Notes: generated by a model from the sequence alone, not told the origin. A stretch of 64,000 nt of DNA from Prevotella sp. (GCA_017462915.1 JAFTQG010000049.1:124001-188000); one strand, 5' to 3'. Counted from the first letter of the stretch, positions 1 to 9,489 are shown. Made by a program: numbers and translations.

Positions 1-995
1 CTGCAAGGGCAGGAGCAAGCTCTGAGGCGAGATGCAGGGCGTACATTGCCACAGCACCGGCAAGGTCTGTCTCGCAGGCGCAAGGGATGCCCTTCTCGCC
101 GAGCATAGACATCGTGACGCAGGCGGCACAGCCGTAGTTTACCTCAAGTGAGTCCCAGCACTGCATTGCCACACAGTCGACCTCGTTGGCCTCTATCCAA
201 TTCTCCACGGCAACACCGAACTTCGCCTGTGTCTTCACCTTATCATCATAAGCCTCTGGCACTGTAGCGTATCCGCGTACGGCAGCCATCTTCCCGATGA
301 GCTTAGGGTCGTTATCGTCTATGCGCTCTGCATTGTAGAGTATTTCAGAAAGGTCTACAGGTACAACGGTGATGCCGGAAGCCTGCAACAGCTTCTCTGA
401 CGCGCGGCAAGTGTTGAAGCCGAGAGGACGGGTGCCTATCTGGCCTACACGGCAGTGTGTGAGTTTCTTGACTACACGGCACACGGCGGCAAACCTGTTG
501 ACGTCCTGCATCATCAGAGGAGAGTTGATGGAGTATGTGTGGAGCGTGGTATCCGTGAACGGGATGCCGTACTGGTAAAGGTTGTTGCAGACGGAAATCT
601 TTCCGCAGAAAGAGTCGCGGCGGTGGTCAAGGTCTACCTTGTCGTTCTCGTCGTCACATGCCTGTACGAGCACCGGCACATTAAGCTCTGCACGGGAGAT
701 GGCATTGATGATTCCTATCTCGAAGCCGAAGTTCGGGAGAGACACGATAATGCCGTCGATCTCGTCGCGGTGCTTGCGGAAAAGCTCGGCACACTTCTTG
801 CCGTCCTCCACTGTCTCCATGGCACCTGCCGTCACTGTCTCGTCCTCGTCCAGGAGCACGAAGCCGTAACCTGCCTTGGTGAGTTCGTTGATAAGAGTGT
901 TGCGCACGTCAATGGCAAGCTCATAATTGAAATAGGCGCGTGTGCCTATGATGAGACCGAAAGTCTCCTTACCTGGTTTAGCTGGTTGATACATG
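1..995 (-). CDS. apsI: L-fucose/L-arabinose isomerase-fold sugar isomerase, 3' part missing; probable D-apiose isomerase
   Basis: The frame is open from an ATG at 995 to the window edge (about 331 codons), so the C-terminal part lies outside. It begins MYQPAKPGKETFGLIIGTR and contains the VSLPNFGFE stretch and a late Cys-rich WDSLEVNYGCAACV segment. This resembles the L-fucose isomerase-like proteins that interconvert aldoses and ketoses. It follows a kinase and a two-subunit transketolase on the same strand. I remember the same four activities from the Phocaeicola vulgatus apiose pathway: apiose isomerase, apulose kinase and apulose-4-phosphate transketolase A and B. The isomerase fold is seen in the sequence; the apiose substrate is inferred from gene company. 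L-fucose or another pentose remains possible. About 157 bp separate it from the kinase, so it may have its own promoter. Confidence 0.6.
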
Positions 996-1152
996 ATTTT
1001 TGGGTTGTTTAGTTGTTAGTGGTTTAGTTGGTTGGTGGTTTGGTCGTTTAGTTGTGAGTTATGAGTGGTGAGTTGAGCTTCGCTCGAAGTTCCTTCCGCT
1101 CGACAGTCTTGAAAGCAGGCTTTCGAATGTTCTCGCCTAATCGGGACGTTGA
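996..1152. repeat. GTTTAGT-type low-complexity intergenic run
   Basis: The first 60 bases are a degenerate run of GTTTAGT/GGTTGGT words with no coding sense. The rest (about 1075-1140) holds short self-complementary pieces such as gagcttcgctc. Similar T/G-rich or A/C-rich stuttering runs occur at 5290-5400 and 27835-27910. I see no clear terminator for the kinase gene here. Confidence 0.5.
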
Positions 1153-2649
1153 CTAAACGACCAGACTCCTCACAGCCTTCTGCCATCCTGCATACGCCGG
1201 TGCCATATCTGCCTCGGTATGTGCCGGGAGTGTGGAGTCGAGAGCTGTCCATGCCTGCTGAGCTTCGTCAAAGGTTTTCCACACGCCGAGGGCGAAACGG
1301 TTCATGACAAGTGCTCCGAAGGCGGAAGCGTCCTCTACCTCCGAGCGCACGACAGGCACTTGGAGCAGGTCGGACTGCATCTGCATGAGGAACTTATTCT
1401 TTGTAGGTCCGCCGTCGACACGTATCTCCTTCAGGTTTATCCCTGCCTTGCCTGTCATCGTCTTGATAAGGTCAGTCACCTGATATGCTATGCTTTCGAG
1501 CGCCGCGCGTACCACATGAGCCTTTGTAGAGGCGAGGGACAGACCGGAGATGCAGGCCTTTGCTTCAGCGTTCCACCATGGTGCACCGAGACCTGAGAAT
1601 GCCGGGACGAAATATACGCCACCGTTGTCAGGGACAGATGTCGCCATAGCCTCAACCTCCTGCGGTCCGTTGATGAGCTGGAGCTGGTCACGAAGCCAGT
1701 TGAGCGTGGCACCTGTGCAATGGATGTTACCCTCGAAAGCATAGAATGTCTTGCCGAGAGCAGAGAATCCGACCGATGTCACGAGGCCGTCAGGTGCAGG
1801 AGCACAGTGCTCACCGATATTTACCATGACAGAAGAGCCTGTGCCGTATGTCGCCTTGCCGAAGCCTTCGGCGAAGCACATCTGTCCGCTGAGCGCACCA
1901 TGGCTGTCGCCGAGGATTCCGGCAATCTTCACCGGACCTGCATTATATCCGAGCATGGCAAGGACATCGTCACAGACCTCGCCGTAAACGGCATCGCAAG
2001 GGAGAGGCGCAGGCATCATCGAGCGTGGCACAGTCAGCATATCCAGCAGTTCGTCGTCCCAGTCGAGGGTATGCACATTGAAGAGCATCGTGCGTGAAGC
2101 GTTGGTATAGTCTGTCGCATGTACCTTTCCGCCCGTCAGTTTATATACGAGCCATGAATCGATAGTGCCGAAACACAGCTTGCCGGCCTCAGCCTTGGCA
2201 CGCGCTCCCTCGACATTATCAAGAATCCATTTCGCTCCAGAACCTGCGAAATACGGGTCGATAAGCAGTCCGGACTTCTCCTTTACCATCTTGCCATAGC
2301 CCTTTGCCTTCAGATTCTCGCAAATCTGCTGTCCTCTCATGCACTGCCACACGACAGCATTATAGACAGGTCTTCCGGTCTCGCGCTCCCAGACCACGAC
2401 GGTCTCGCGCTGGTTGGTTATGGCGATGCTGAGAGACTCTCCCTCGTCACCCGTTTCCCTGAGCACGGCGAGAGCCTCCTTCATGGCCTTTATGGTGTTC
2501 TGCCAGATCTCCTCTGCATCATGCTCCACCCATCCTGGCTGAGGATAGTGCTGCTGATGTGGTATGCCCACCTGCTTCAGGAGCTTGCAGTTGTCGTCAA
2601 AGAGCAGGGCCTTTGTGGCCGAAGTGCTCTGGTCTATGGAGATAATCAT
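1153..2649 (-). CDS. aplK: FGGY-family carbohydrate kinase, probable D-apulose kinase
   Basis: The 498-residue protein has the FGGY kinase layout. An N-terminal phosphate-binding DQSTSATKALLFD segment lies at residues 6-18, and a C-terminal VDGGPTKNKFLMQMQSDLL segment near residue 410 matches the second family signature. It looks most like glycerol kinase and xylulokinase and would phosphorylate a sugar in the cytoplasm with ATP. Its start codon overlaps the stop of the transketolase C-subunit gene in an ATGA, so the two are translationally coupled. Kinase directly after a split transketolase is the arrangement I recall for D-apulose kinase. The fold is clear. Substrate choice between apulose, glycerol and xylulose is inferred from neighbours only. 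Confidence 0.65.
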   Translation of the reverse strand: MIISIDQSTSATKALLFDDNCKLLKQVGIPHQQHYPQPGWVEHDAEEIWQNTIKAMKEALAVLRETGDEGESLSIAITNQRETVVVWERETGRPVYNAVVWQCMRGQQICENLKAKGYGKMVKEKSGLLIDPYFAGSGAKWILDNVEGARAKAEAGKLCFGTIDSWLVYKLTGGKVHATDYTNASRTMLFNVHTLDWDDELLDMLTVPRSMMPAPLPCDAVYGEVCDDVLAMLGYNAGPVKIAGILGDSHGALSGQMCFAEGFGKATYGTGSSVMVNIGEHCAPAPDGLVTSVGFSALGKTFYAFEGNIHCTGATLNWLRDQLQLINGPQEVEAMATSVPDNGGVYFVPAFSGLGAPWWNAEAKACISGLSLASTKAHVVRAALESIAYQVTDLIKTMTGKAGINLKEIRVDGGPTKNKFLMQMQSDLLQVPVVRSEVEDASAFGALVMNRFALGVWKTFDEAQQAWTALDSTLPAHTEADMAPAYAGWQKAVRSLVV

Positions 2650-3569
2650 TCTTTTGCTGCTGCATAGATGCCGTCGGCATCGAGTCCGTAATAGTGGCGT
2701 ATTTCCTTGTCGGTGCCGTGCACGGCGTTCTCGTCAGGGATGCCGAGTATTGTCATCTCTGTGCCAGGGACTTCCTCGCATACAATCTCAGCCACAAGAC
2801 CTCCGAGACCTCCGTAGCGGGAGTGTTCCTCGACGGTGATGATACGGCCAGTCTCGCGTGCAGCCTTGATTACGGCTTCACGGTCGCAAGGCTTGATAGC
2901 GAGCGACATATCTATGACACGGGCGTGGATACCGTCCGCCTCAAGACGCTTCGCTGCCTCAAGAGCATGCCATACAGGTTCGCCGACAGCGATAATCGTG
3001 AGGTCGTCACCGTCATGAATCTGTGTCGCCTTGCCTATCTCGAAGTCAGTCATTGTCTCTGGATACACCTCCGGTACGGCAGCACGGCCTACACGTACAT
3101 AGGCTGCCTGGTTATAATCCACGAGCTTACCCACGAGGACTTTTGTCTGCTGGGCGTCAGCAGGAAGGAACACCGACATACCCGGGAATGTGCGGAGGGC
3201 GGCGATGTCATGAAGAGAATGGTGTGTCGCACCAAGCGCGCCGTAAGCTATACCGCCCGAAACGCCGAGGATTGTCACAGGATTCTGCGAATAAGCGAGG
3301 TCTACCTTTACCTGCTCCAGCGAGCGTGCGACATAAAAACATGCCGGGCCGCAGCAGAATACCTTCTTTCCCGAGTGTGCAAGTCCTGCGGAGATGCCTA
3401 CGGCGTCCTGCTCTGCGATACCGCATTCCACGAACTGTTCAGGAAGTTCATTGGCAAAATCGCCCAATGTCACTGAGCCGCGAGCGTCACTTGTCACGGC
3501 TATAATATCTTTGTCTTGCTTACCGAGGCGAAGCAGCTCGTCGGTAAAGCTCTTTCTACAAGCAATCAT
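2646..3569 (-). CDS. aptB: Transketolase C-terminal subunit, probable apulose-4-phosphate transketolase subunit B
   Basis: This 307-residue protein corresponds to the pyrimidine-binding and C-terminal domains of transketolase. The catalytic glutamate is visible in FVECGIAEQDAVG near residue 50, the region that activates thiamine diphosphate. The HHSLHDIAALRTFPGM stretch is typical of split transketolases. It needs the N-terminal subunit encoded just upstream. In the pathway I recall, the pair splits apulose 4-phosphate, giving dihydroxyacetone phosphate and passing a two-carbon unit to glyceraldehyde 3-phosphate to make xylulose 5-phosphate. A general pentose-phosphate transketolase is the alternative, but the adjacent kinase and isomerase argue for a dedicated sugar pathway. 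Confidence 0.65.
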   Translation of the reverse strand: MIACRKSFTDELLRLGKQDKDIIAVTSDARGSVTLGDFANELPEQFVECGIAEQDAVGISAGLAHSGKKVFCCGPACFYVARSLEQVKVDLAYSQNPVTILGVSGGIAYGALGATHHSLHDIAALRTFPGMSVFLPADAQQTKVLVGKLVDYNQAAYVRVGRAAVPEVYPETMTDFEIGKATQIHDGDDLTIIAVGEPVWHALEAAKRLEADGIHARVIDMSLAIKPCDREAVIKAARETGRIITVEEHSRYGGLGGLVAEIVCEEVPGTEMTILGIPDENAVHGTDKEIRHYYGLDADGIYAAAKE

Positions 3570-3772
3570 TTCTTTTCTTTTTTTAGGTTAAGGATTAACG
3601 GATAGAGACTGGAAAGGACATCTCCCTTTTCATGCCCTGTCAGCCTTTGTCCTGCCGTCTCCTGCATTTCATGAAGCGTCATGGCAGGTAACAACGAGCC
3701 GAACGACAGTTTCCGGGAGTGAAACGGACAGGATAAAATATTCGAGCGACGGTTTCCGAGTCCCGAGGATGT

Positions 3773-4600
3773 TTATTTCAGGCTTTCGATACGGGCACTT
3801 ATCTCGCTGATAGCCTGTTCATACTGTTCCTGATTAGGCATACCGTGATGCCACTTCGCCACATTCTCCATATAAGAGATACCATATCCCTTTGTCGTAT
3901 GTGAGATGATGAGGTGAGGCTTGCCGTTATTATAATCTATGGAGTGGAAAGCATCAAGAATCTCCTCGCAGGAGTCTCCGTTTATTTCGATTACATCCCA
4001 TCCGAAAGCTGTCCAGCGTTCCTTCACAGAGTCAATCTTCATCACATCCTCTGTATTGCCGGAAATCTGGAGATGGTTACGGTCGATGATTGCGACAAGG
4101 TTGTCGAGCTTGTAGTTTGAGCCAGCCATAGCCGCCTCATATATAGAACCCTCACCCTGCTCTCCGTCACCCATCATGACATAAGTGCGCCATGTCTGCT
4201 TGTCCATCTTCGCAGCTATTGCCATTCCTACGCCTATAGGGAGACCGTGGCCGAGCGCTCCAGAGTTGACTTCTATGCCCGGAACCTCGATTGTAGGGTG
4301 ACCGGACAATACGGACTTGAACTGGCCGAGAGTGTCGGTAAGCTCCTTTGTGATGAATCCTTTTGCCTCAAGCACACTGTAAAGAGCCTCGACGCAATGG
4401 CCCTTGGAGAGCACGAAACGGTCTCTGCCCGGCATCTTAGGGTCTTTCGGGTCAACATTCATCACGTCAAAATAGAGGGCTGTCATCACGTTAAGGCAAG
4501 ACAGGTCGCCACCGATATGACCGGCACCTCCATTGTAGACAATCTCAACCAAGCGTTTGCGGTTGGTCTCTGACTGCAGAGTAAGTTCTTTTGCTGTCAT
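3773..4600 (-). CDS. aptA: Transketolase N-terminal subunit, probable apulose-4-phosphate transketolase subunit A
   Basis: The 275-residue protein is the thiamine-diphosphate-binding half of a split transketolase. The cofactor motif starts at GDGEQGEGS and ends at IIDRN about 30 residues later, as in the GDG...N consensus. GHIGGDLS near residue 27 and SKGHCVEALYSV near residue 70 are further hallmarks. It is the first gene of the set, and a 203-bp gap (3570-3772) separates it from the second subunit. That gap contains a short imperfect direct repeat (cgacrgtttccgrg, near 3697 and 3747) but no recognisable promoter or terminator. The subunit split is common in Bacteroidetes and archaea. The apulose assignment is inferred. 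Confidence 0.65.
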   Translation of the reverse strand: MTAKELTLQSETNRKRLVEIVYNGGAGHIGGDLSCLNVMTALYFDVMNVDPKDPKMPGRDRFVLSKGHCVEALYSVLEAKGFITKELTDTLGQFKSVLSGHPTIEVPGIEVNSGALGHGLPIGVGMAIAAKMDKQTWRTYVMMGDGEQGEGSIYEAAMAGSNYKLDNLVAIIDRNHLQISGNTEDVMKIDSVKERWTAFGWDVIEINGDSCEEILDAFHSIDYNNGKPHLIISHTTKGYGISYMENVAKWHHGMPNQEQYEQAISEISARIESLK

Positions 4601-4711
4601 TGTTAGTTTGATTTATGGTTAATATATTATGGTTTTCCTGTTTCCGTGTCAGCCATCCGTCCTCTCACCCCTGTGGTCTCGTCGTCTGAAGACAGTCTGC
4701 CTGCACATTGT

Positions 4712-5293
4712 TCACTTTATAAGGTTCATGAATTCCTGACGTGTCTCCTGTGCCTTGAATACGCCCGAGAACGCCGATGTAGTCGTTATGGAATTCTGCT
4801 TCTCCACACCACGCATCTGCATACACATGTGCGCCGCCTCTATCACTACCATGACGCCCATGGGATGAAGGGTCTCCTGTATGACTTCCATTATCTGGTG
4901 TGTCATGCGTTCCTGCACTTGCAGGCGACGGGCGAAAATCTCCACGACACGCGCTATCTTCGACAGACCTGTTATCGTACCATTAGGGATATACGCCACA
5001 TGTGCTTTCCCGTAGAACGGCAACATGTGATGCTCGCACATCGAATAGAAATTGATGTCCTTCACGATGACCATGTGGCTGTATTTCTCATGGAACAAGG
5101 CCTTCTCAAGCACAGCCTTCGGGTCTTGTCCGTAGCCTTTCGTAAGGAACTGCATGGCCTTTGCCACCCGCAACGGTGTCTTTTCCAGCCCCTCCCGTGC
5201 AGGGTCTTCGCCAAGAAGTCCGAGGACTGCCTTGTAATGTCCGGCAAGTTCCTCTAGTCCAGGGCGTAAGTATGTCTCTTCCTCGTTCATCAA
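4712..5293 (-). CDS. folE: GTP cyclohydrolase I
   Basis: FolE opens GTP to 7,8-dihydroneopterin triphosphate, the first step of tetrahydrofolate and queuosine-type pterin synthesis, in the cytoplasm. Zinc ligands are visible: Cys86 and His89 in [16 protein letters not shown], and Cys157 in AHMCMQMRG. The C-terminal TTTSAFSG is typical. The 193-residue length fits the family. It is the last gene of a minus-strand run after tpiA and a SPOR protein, an order familiar from Bacteroides. A 106-bp low-complexity spacer precedes it. folK, a later folate gene, lies at 48.7-49.1 kb. Confidence 0.93.
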   Translation of the reverse strand: MMNEEETYLRPGLEELAGHYKAVLGLLGEDPAREGLEKTPLRVAKAMQFLTKGYGQDPKAVLEKALFHEKYSHMVIVKDINFYSMCEHHMLPFYGKAHVAYIPNGTITGLSKIARVVEIFARRLQVQERMTHQIMEVIQETLHPMGVMVVIEAAHMCMQMRGVEKQNSITTTSAFSGVFKAQETRQEFMNLIK

Positions 5294-5399
5294 TTTGGTT
5301 GTTTAGTGGTTCGGTCGTTTAGCTGATGGTTATTGAGTTATAGGTGTGGGTTAAGGTTTGTGGCAATAAACCTAAGACCTAAAACCAAGAACCTAACAC

Positions 5400-6011
5400 C
5401 TAATACTGTATATTAATTTTCCCTTTGACAAGACACGCCTGCGAGTATCCCATGGCACGTATCTGCTTGAGCATCGCCATCGCCTCCTCCTGACTTGTGA
5501 AATTTCCTGCGCGGCACTTCCAGCTCGGTGAGTAGAAATGCACATATACCGGAAGATTCGGGAAATGATTCTTCACCCTTTGCGATATCTGCTCACACTT
5601 GATGCGGTCAGCGCGCTTGTTTCCTCCACTGTAAATCTGTATGCGGTAGCCAGTAGTCTTATAACTATGGCGCATTATCTTCTTGCCTGTGTCCACTGTG
5701 GCACCTGTGCCCTCTGTCGTGGAAGCACCCCTGTCAGCCGACGGGGTGCCAGGATTTGCCGGTTCCGCGGTCTTTGCAGAAGGCTGCGTGCCGCCTGCCG
5801 CGGTCCCCTGTCCATGGGCGGTTGCCGTTCCCGTCTCCGTCTGCTGCCGTACAGCAACGGCATTCACGAGACGCTCCACCTCCTGACTCTGATGTATGAT
5901 GACTGTACCCTCTCCGCTTTGCGAGCGACGAAGTTCGTCAGTAATAGTCTGCGCATTGGCAGCAGAAGCCACCAATGCCAGACATATTATAAGAAAGAAA
6001 TGTTTCATCAT
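5400..6011 (-). CDS. Secreted SPOR-domain protein
   Basis: A 203-residue protein with a clear signal peptide (residues 1-20, ending SAANA). A low-complexity Ala/Thr/Gly-rich linker follows (about 60-110), then a C-terminal SPOR domain from about residue 120 (RIQIYSGGNKRADR to the end). SPOR domains bind glycan strands stripped of stem peptides at division sites. The protein probably sits in the periplasm or is anchored to peptidoglycan. Neighbours are tpiA upstream and folE downstream, and the three probably share a transcript. Its exact role in the cell envelope cannot be told from sequence. Confidence 0.8.
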   Translation of the reverse strand: MMKHFFLIICLALVASAANAQTITDELRRSQSGEGTVIIHQSQEVERLVNAVAVRQQTETGTATAHGQGTAAGGTQPSAKTAEPANPGTPSADRGASTTEGTGATVDTGKKIMRHSYKTTGYRIQIYSGGNKRADRIKCEQISQRVKNHFPNLPVYVHFYSPSWKCRAGNFTSQEEAMAMLKQIRAMGYSQACLVKGKINIQY

Positions 6012-6068
6012 ATCAATTACTCATATATATAAATATGTTCCTCCCCTCGCCGTCACGCCATCAAGGCA

Positions 6069-6821
6069 TTAGCCCCAGGCGTCGATGATGCCCTTGAAGT
6101 CTGCCGCCTTGAGCGATGCGCCACCGATAAGTCCGCCGTCGATGTCAGGCTTTGCAAAAAGTTCAGGAGCATTGGAAGCCTTGCATGAGCCACCGTAAAG
6201 GATTGTGGTGTCGGCAGCAACCTCTGCGCCGTAAACCTCTGCAACGCATGAACGGATATAGGCATGGATTTCCTCTGCCTGCTCAGCTGTGGCGGTCTTG
6301 CCTGTTCCGATAGCCCAGATTGGCTCGTAGGCGATGACGATATTCTTCCACTGCTCTGCGGTAAGATGGAATACAGAACCTGCGAGCTCCGCCTTCACTA
6401 CCTCGTTCTGCTTGTTTGCCTCACGCTCAGCGAGAGACTCGCCGATGCAGAATATCACTTTCAGTCCGTTGGCAAGAGCAAGCTCCACCTTCTCCTTGAG
6501 TATCTCCGGTGTCTCGTTGTAGTATTCGCGACGCTCAGAGTGGCCGAGGATAACATACTCTGCACCAGTAGACTTGACCATCTCTGCAGAAACCTCGCCT
6601 GTATATGCGCCAGAAGCCTTGTCGGCACAGTTTTCCGCACCGAGCTCTATGGCTGTTCCCTTGACAATCTCTGCCACACTTGCAAGGTGGATGAAAGGAG
6701 TGCAGATGATTACTCCGCAGTTAGGATTCTTCACAACCTCTGTAAGTTCTTTTGCAAGGGCAACGCCTTCCTGAAGATTCTTGTTCATCTTCCAGTTGCC
6801 CGCTACAATTTTCTTTGCCAT
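6069..6821 (-). CDS. tpiA: Triose-phosphate isomerase
   Basis: TpiA interconverts dihydroxyacetone phosphate and glyceraldehyde 3-phosphate in glycolysis. All active-site elements are present: Lys11 in GNWKMNKN, His94 in LGHSERREY, and the catalytic Glu in [11 protein letters not shown], followed by the phosphate-binding LYGGS and GGLIGGASL loops. The 250-residue length is normal. The gene lies between the DoxX-like gene and the SPOR gene in one minus-strand operon. Fructose-bisphosphate aldolase, the preceding step of glycolysis, is 5 kb away at 11.6 kb. Confidence 0.97.
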   Translation of the reverse strand: MAKKIVAGNWKMNKNLQEGVALAKELTEVVKNPNCGVIICTPFIHLASVAEIVKGTAIELGAENCADKASGAYTGEVSAEMVKSTGAEYVILGHSERREYYNETPEILKEKVELALANGLKVIFCIGESLAEREANKQNEVVKAELAGSVFHLTAEQWKNIVIAYEPIWAIGTGKTATAEQAEEIHAYIRSCVAEVYGAEVAADTTILYGGSCKASNAPELFAKPDIDGGLIGGASLKAADFKGIIDAWG

Positions 6822-6879
6822 TTTCTTTTCTGTTTTTTTTGTGTTAAACTATAATCTTTTCTACCTTATATCTGATTCT

Positions 6880-8025
6880 TTACTGTCCTGTCATTCTCCC
6901 GAGCCTTTCAAGCGACGGGAGCATGTTGTGGCTCCATTTGCCTACGACCTTCCCGTCGTGAAGGAGCAGCAGGCCAGGGTTGCTTCTCACTATCGTCTTC
7001 AGCGTGGTACCGTCCGTCAGACAGAACGGATATTCCGCCCCTGTGATGTTCCTCCAGTGAGCCATGGCCTTCTCGCCGCTCGATGTCAGGCAATAGAATC
7101 GGTGTCCATTATCGTCCGCGAACTCGTATATCTGGTCTATCTCGCCGAACGTGGAGTCCTCCGCCCTCTCTATGAACGGGGCTATAAGGAGGAACGTGTA
7201 TCCCTTATACGACAGCACATCGTCGGTGATGTCCTCGCCCTCGGATGTCGTTATCGAGAAGTCGTGTATCGGCGGGACATATCCCGGCTTCACCACTGTC
7301 GTCCTGCTGTCCACGAATGTCCATGTGGAGTCCGGATAATCCTCAAGCGAGAATTCCTTGCGCTCGCCGTCTTTCTCCAGGATAAAGGTCGTCTCCAGCA
7401 CCGGCTGCTCGGCATCGGCAGGGATTTTCATGCCCTGACGTATGTCGGCACCGACATGATACGGTCGGAAATCCACCACCGGGAGGTCATAGAGACACCA
7501 TGCGCTGAGCACTATCGAGCCTGCCACGGTGACATGCACCGTCATCCACTGGACGTTCTTGCCGAGCATCCGCGGCATTGCCAGCGGCCAGCGTGCAAGC
7601 ATGGCGGCACAGGTCAGGAGGACGATGTTCTTGAGGAGTGTCTCGCCGTTTGTCAGCACGACAGCATCGCCGAAACATCCGCAGTCCTGCACAGGGTCTG
7701 CCACGTATATCCACACCGTCACCAGTGTCATTACGGCCATGAATGCCGTCACCGCCTTGGATGTCTTGCGCCGCCATATTGCCAGCAAGATGAAGACACC
7801 CATTGCCAGTTCTACCGTAGACAAAGCCACCGCACACAGCAGGAGCAATGCCTCCGGGACAGTGTTTCCGAGGTCGAGGGCAGCAAGATAATCCTGGAAC
7901 TTATACACCGTGCCCAACGGGTCTACCGCCTTGGCGAAGCCGGAGAGCGCGAATGTAAGGCCGAGTATCACCCTGCCGAGGTTTACCGCAACGGTCTTTA
8001 TGGTCTTACGCTTGTCCACAGGCAT
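6880..8025 (-). CDS. DoxX/MauE-like membrane protein with C-terminal thioredoxin-like domain
   Basis: The N-terminal 150 residues hold four hydrophobic segments of the DoxX/MauE type, including ILGLTFALSGFAKAVDPLG and the Cys pair in VQDCGCFGDAV. MauE-like proteins support disulfide or redox chemistry at the inner membrane. The C-terminal part, from about residue 270, reads like a thioredoxin/AhpC fold (GYTFLLIAPFIERAEDST ... LLLLHDGKVVGKWSHNMLP) but has no CxxC. Its start codon follows the DUF1599 stop with no spacer (TAAATG). The order DUF1599, DoxX-like, tpiA is one I recall from Bacteroides. The function is unknown; a role in periplasmic redox or thiol handling is a guess. Confidence 0.7.
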   Translation of the reverse strand: MPVDKRKTIKTVAVNLGRVILGLTFALSGFAKAVDPLGTVYKFQDYLAALDLGNTVPEALLLLCAVALSTVELAMGVFILLAIWRRKTSKAVTAFMAVMTLVTVWIYVADPVQDCGCFGDAVVLTNGETLLKNIVLLTCAAMLARWPLAMPRMLGKNVQWMTVHVTVAGSIVLSAWCLYDLPVVDFRPYHVGADIRQGMKIPADAEQPVLETTFILEKDGERKEFSLEDYPDSTWTFVDSRTTVVKPGYVPPIHDFSITTSEGEDITDDVLSYKGYTFLLIAPFIERAEDSTFGEIDQIYEFADDNGHRFYCLTSSGEKAMAHWRNITGAEYPFCLTDGTTLKTIVRSNPGLLLLHDGKVVGKWSHNMLPSLERLGRMTGQ

Positions 8026-8586
8026 TTACCTTTCCGCCGCTTCCATGAATTTTATGACACCGAACGTCGCATAATTGATGATGTCCATATAGTTGGACGC
8101 CACGCCTTCCGAGACGAGGGTCTCCCCGTTATGGTTCTCTATCTCCTTGATGCGCTCTATCTTCGTCAGTATGAAGTCGGTATAGCTGCTCACACGCATA
8201 CCCCGCCATGCCTCGTCATAGTCATGGTTTTTCTTTAGCATAAGGAGCAGGCAGCTCTCCGCATACTGGTCGTAGAGGGCCATCGCCTCGTCGTTGGTGA
8301 TGTCTATCTCGTCTACAAAGCCGTTGTCGAGCTGTATCAGCCCGACTATGCCGTAGTTTATCAAAGCCATGAATTCGGGAAAGATGCCCTCACCCACCTT
8401 CGACTCTCTCTTTATCTCCAGGGAGCGGATGCGCTTTGCCTTGATGAAGAGCTGGTCTGTCAACGATGACGGGCGTAGCATTCTCCATGACGGCTTGTAG
8501 TCATAGAGCTTTTTCTGGAAAATATCTCTGCACAGCCCCATAGCTTCCTGGAACTGATATTCTGTCTTCTGCAAGTCTTTTGCCAT
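8026..8586 (-). CDS. DUF1599-domain protein
   Basis: A 186-residue soluble protein with two similar halves. Both contain a motif of the form K..YDYKPSWRMLRPSSLTD (first half) or KNHDYDEAWRGMRVSSYTD (second half). This internal duplication is typical of the DUF1599 family of Bacteroidetes, which I recall as distantly related to nucleotide-pyrophosphohydrolase-like all-alpha proteins. It is the first gene of the operon that continues with the DoxX-like gene, tpiA, SPOR and folE. A strong promoter lies just upstream. No activity is established. Confidence 0.75.
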   Translation of the reverse strand: MAKDLQKTEYQFQEAMGLCRDIFQKKLYDYKPSWRMLRPSSLTDQLFIKAKRIRSLEIKRESKVGEGIFPEFMALINYGIVGLIQLDNGFVDEIDITNDEAMALYDQYAESCLLLMLKKNHDYDEAWRGMRVSSYTDFILTKIERIKEIENHNGETLVSEGVASNYMDIINYATFGVIKFMEAAER

Positions 8587-8606
8587 CGCGGTTCGTTAAT
8601 TTGCGA

Positions 8607-8638
8607 CAAAGGTACTCAATTTTCCCGAATTTTCCAAA
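8607..8638 (-). promoter_or_regulatory. Bacteroides-type promoter of the DUF1599-tpiA-folE operon
   Basis: On the minus strand TTTGG (8638-8634), 19 nt, then TACCTTTG (8614-8607). This is the primary sigma-factor consensus of Bacteroidetes with exact spacing, ending about 20 bases before the DUF1599 start. Confidence 0.75.
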
Positions 8639-8745
8639 CTTTTTACCTTATTTAATATGCATTGTCACAGACGGCTATTTGCACATAAATCCACACCGAC
8701 ATATTTCGGCACAATAAATCGGGGAGAGATGCGTTATATAGGAAG

Positions 8746-9489
8746 ATGAAGACAATTTTTACCATATTAGCAGCCATGACGCTGGCCGTCAGTGCCGGCG
8801 CACAGGACAGGTCGGTGGAGAACCGCCCGTACACTGACCTGCGGCCGTTCCATCTCGGTGTGGTTCTCGGTACTCACCTGCAGGACATGGAACTGAACAA
8901 TGTCGGTCCTGTCGTGATAGAGACCGAGGATGGAGGGCAGTATACATCCACCGTCAGTGTAGACCAGGACCGATGGGACCCGGGCTTCCATGTCGGTGTG
9001 CTCGGCGAGGCACGCCTCGGCACTCATTTCGCGTTCCGCTTTGCGCCGATGCTTTATTTCGGCACCAAGCACCTCACGTTCCGCAACTGGACAAGCCTTG
9101 ACGAGCAGGGACAGCCGAGGGAAGAGGTGCAGAACATGAAGTCGGTGTACATCGCCACGACTATGGACATGATATTCAGCGCGAAACGCTTCAACAACCA
9201 CAGGCCTTACGTCGTCGCCGGACTGACGCCGATGTTCAATCTCACAACCAAGGCGAACGATTTCCTGCGCCTGAAGAAATACGATGTGTTCCTGTCGGCA
9301 GGCATAGGATGCGACTTCTACCTCCCGTTCTTTAAGCTACGGCCCGAACTGAAGTTCATGTACAGCCTGACAAACAGCCTCGACACCAAGCACGCCGGCA
9401 CTCTTCGCGACCAGAATATGCTGCCTTACGCCTACTCCGTCGACAAGACACGCACGAAGATGATTTGCCTCTCGCTGTATTTTGAGTAA
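8746..9489 (+). CDS. porT: Type IX secretion outer-membrane protein PorT
   Basis: A 247-residue protein with a signal peptide (residues 1-19, ending SAGA) and a predicted beta-barrel. Family stretches are HLGVVLGTHLQDMEL, DPGFHVGVLGEARLG, FAPMLYFGTKHLTF, RFNNHRPYVVAGL and FYLPFFKLRPELKFMYSL. The last strand ends on TKMICLSLYFE with a terminal aromatic-acid motif suited to BAM insertion. PorT (SprT in gliding bacteria) is needed for secretion by the T9SS. The gene stands alone here, divergent from the DUF1599 operon. Other T9SS genes in the window are porX and porW. Confidence 0.85.
   Translation: MKTIFTILAAMTLAVSAGAQDRSVENRPYTDLRPFHLGVVLGTHLQDMELNNVGPVVIETEDGGQYTSTVSVDQDRWDPGFHVGVLGEARLGTHFAFRFAPMLYFGTKHLTFRNWTSLDEQGQPREEVQNMKSVYIATTMDMIFSAKRFNNHRPYVVAGLTPMFNLTTKANDFLRLKKYDVFLSAGIGCDFYLPFFKLRPELKFMYSLTNSLDTKHAGTLRDQNMLPYAYSVDKTRTKMICLSLYFE

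Noticed and set aside
6781-8238. A 485-codon plus-strand frame across tpiA, the DoxX-like gene and DUF1599
   Set aside because: It is antisense to three recognised genes and has shadow-like composition.
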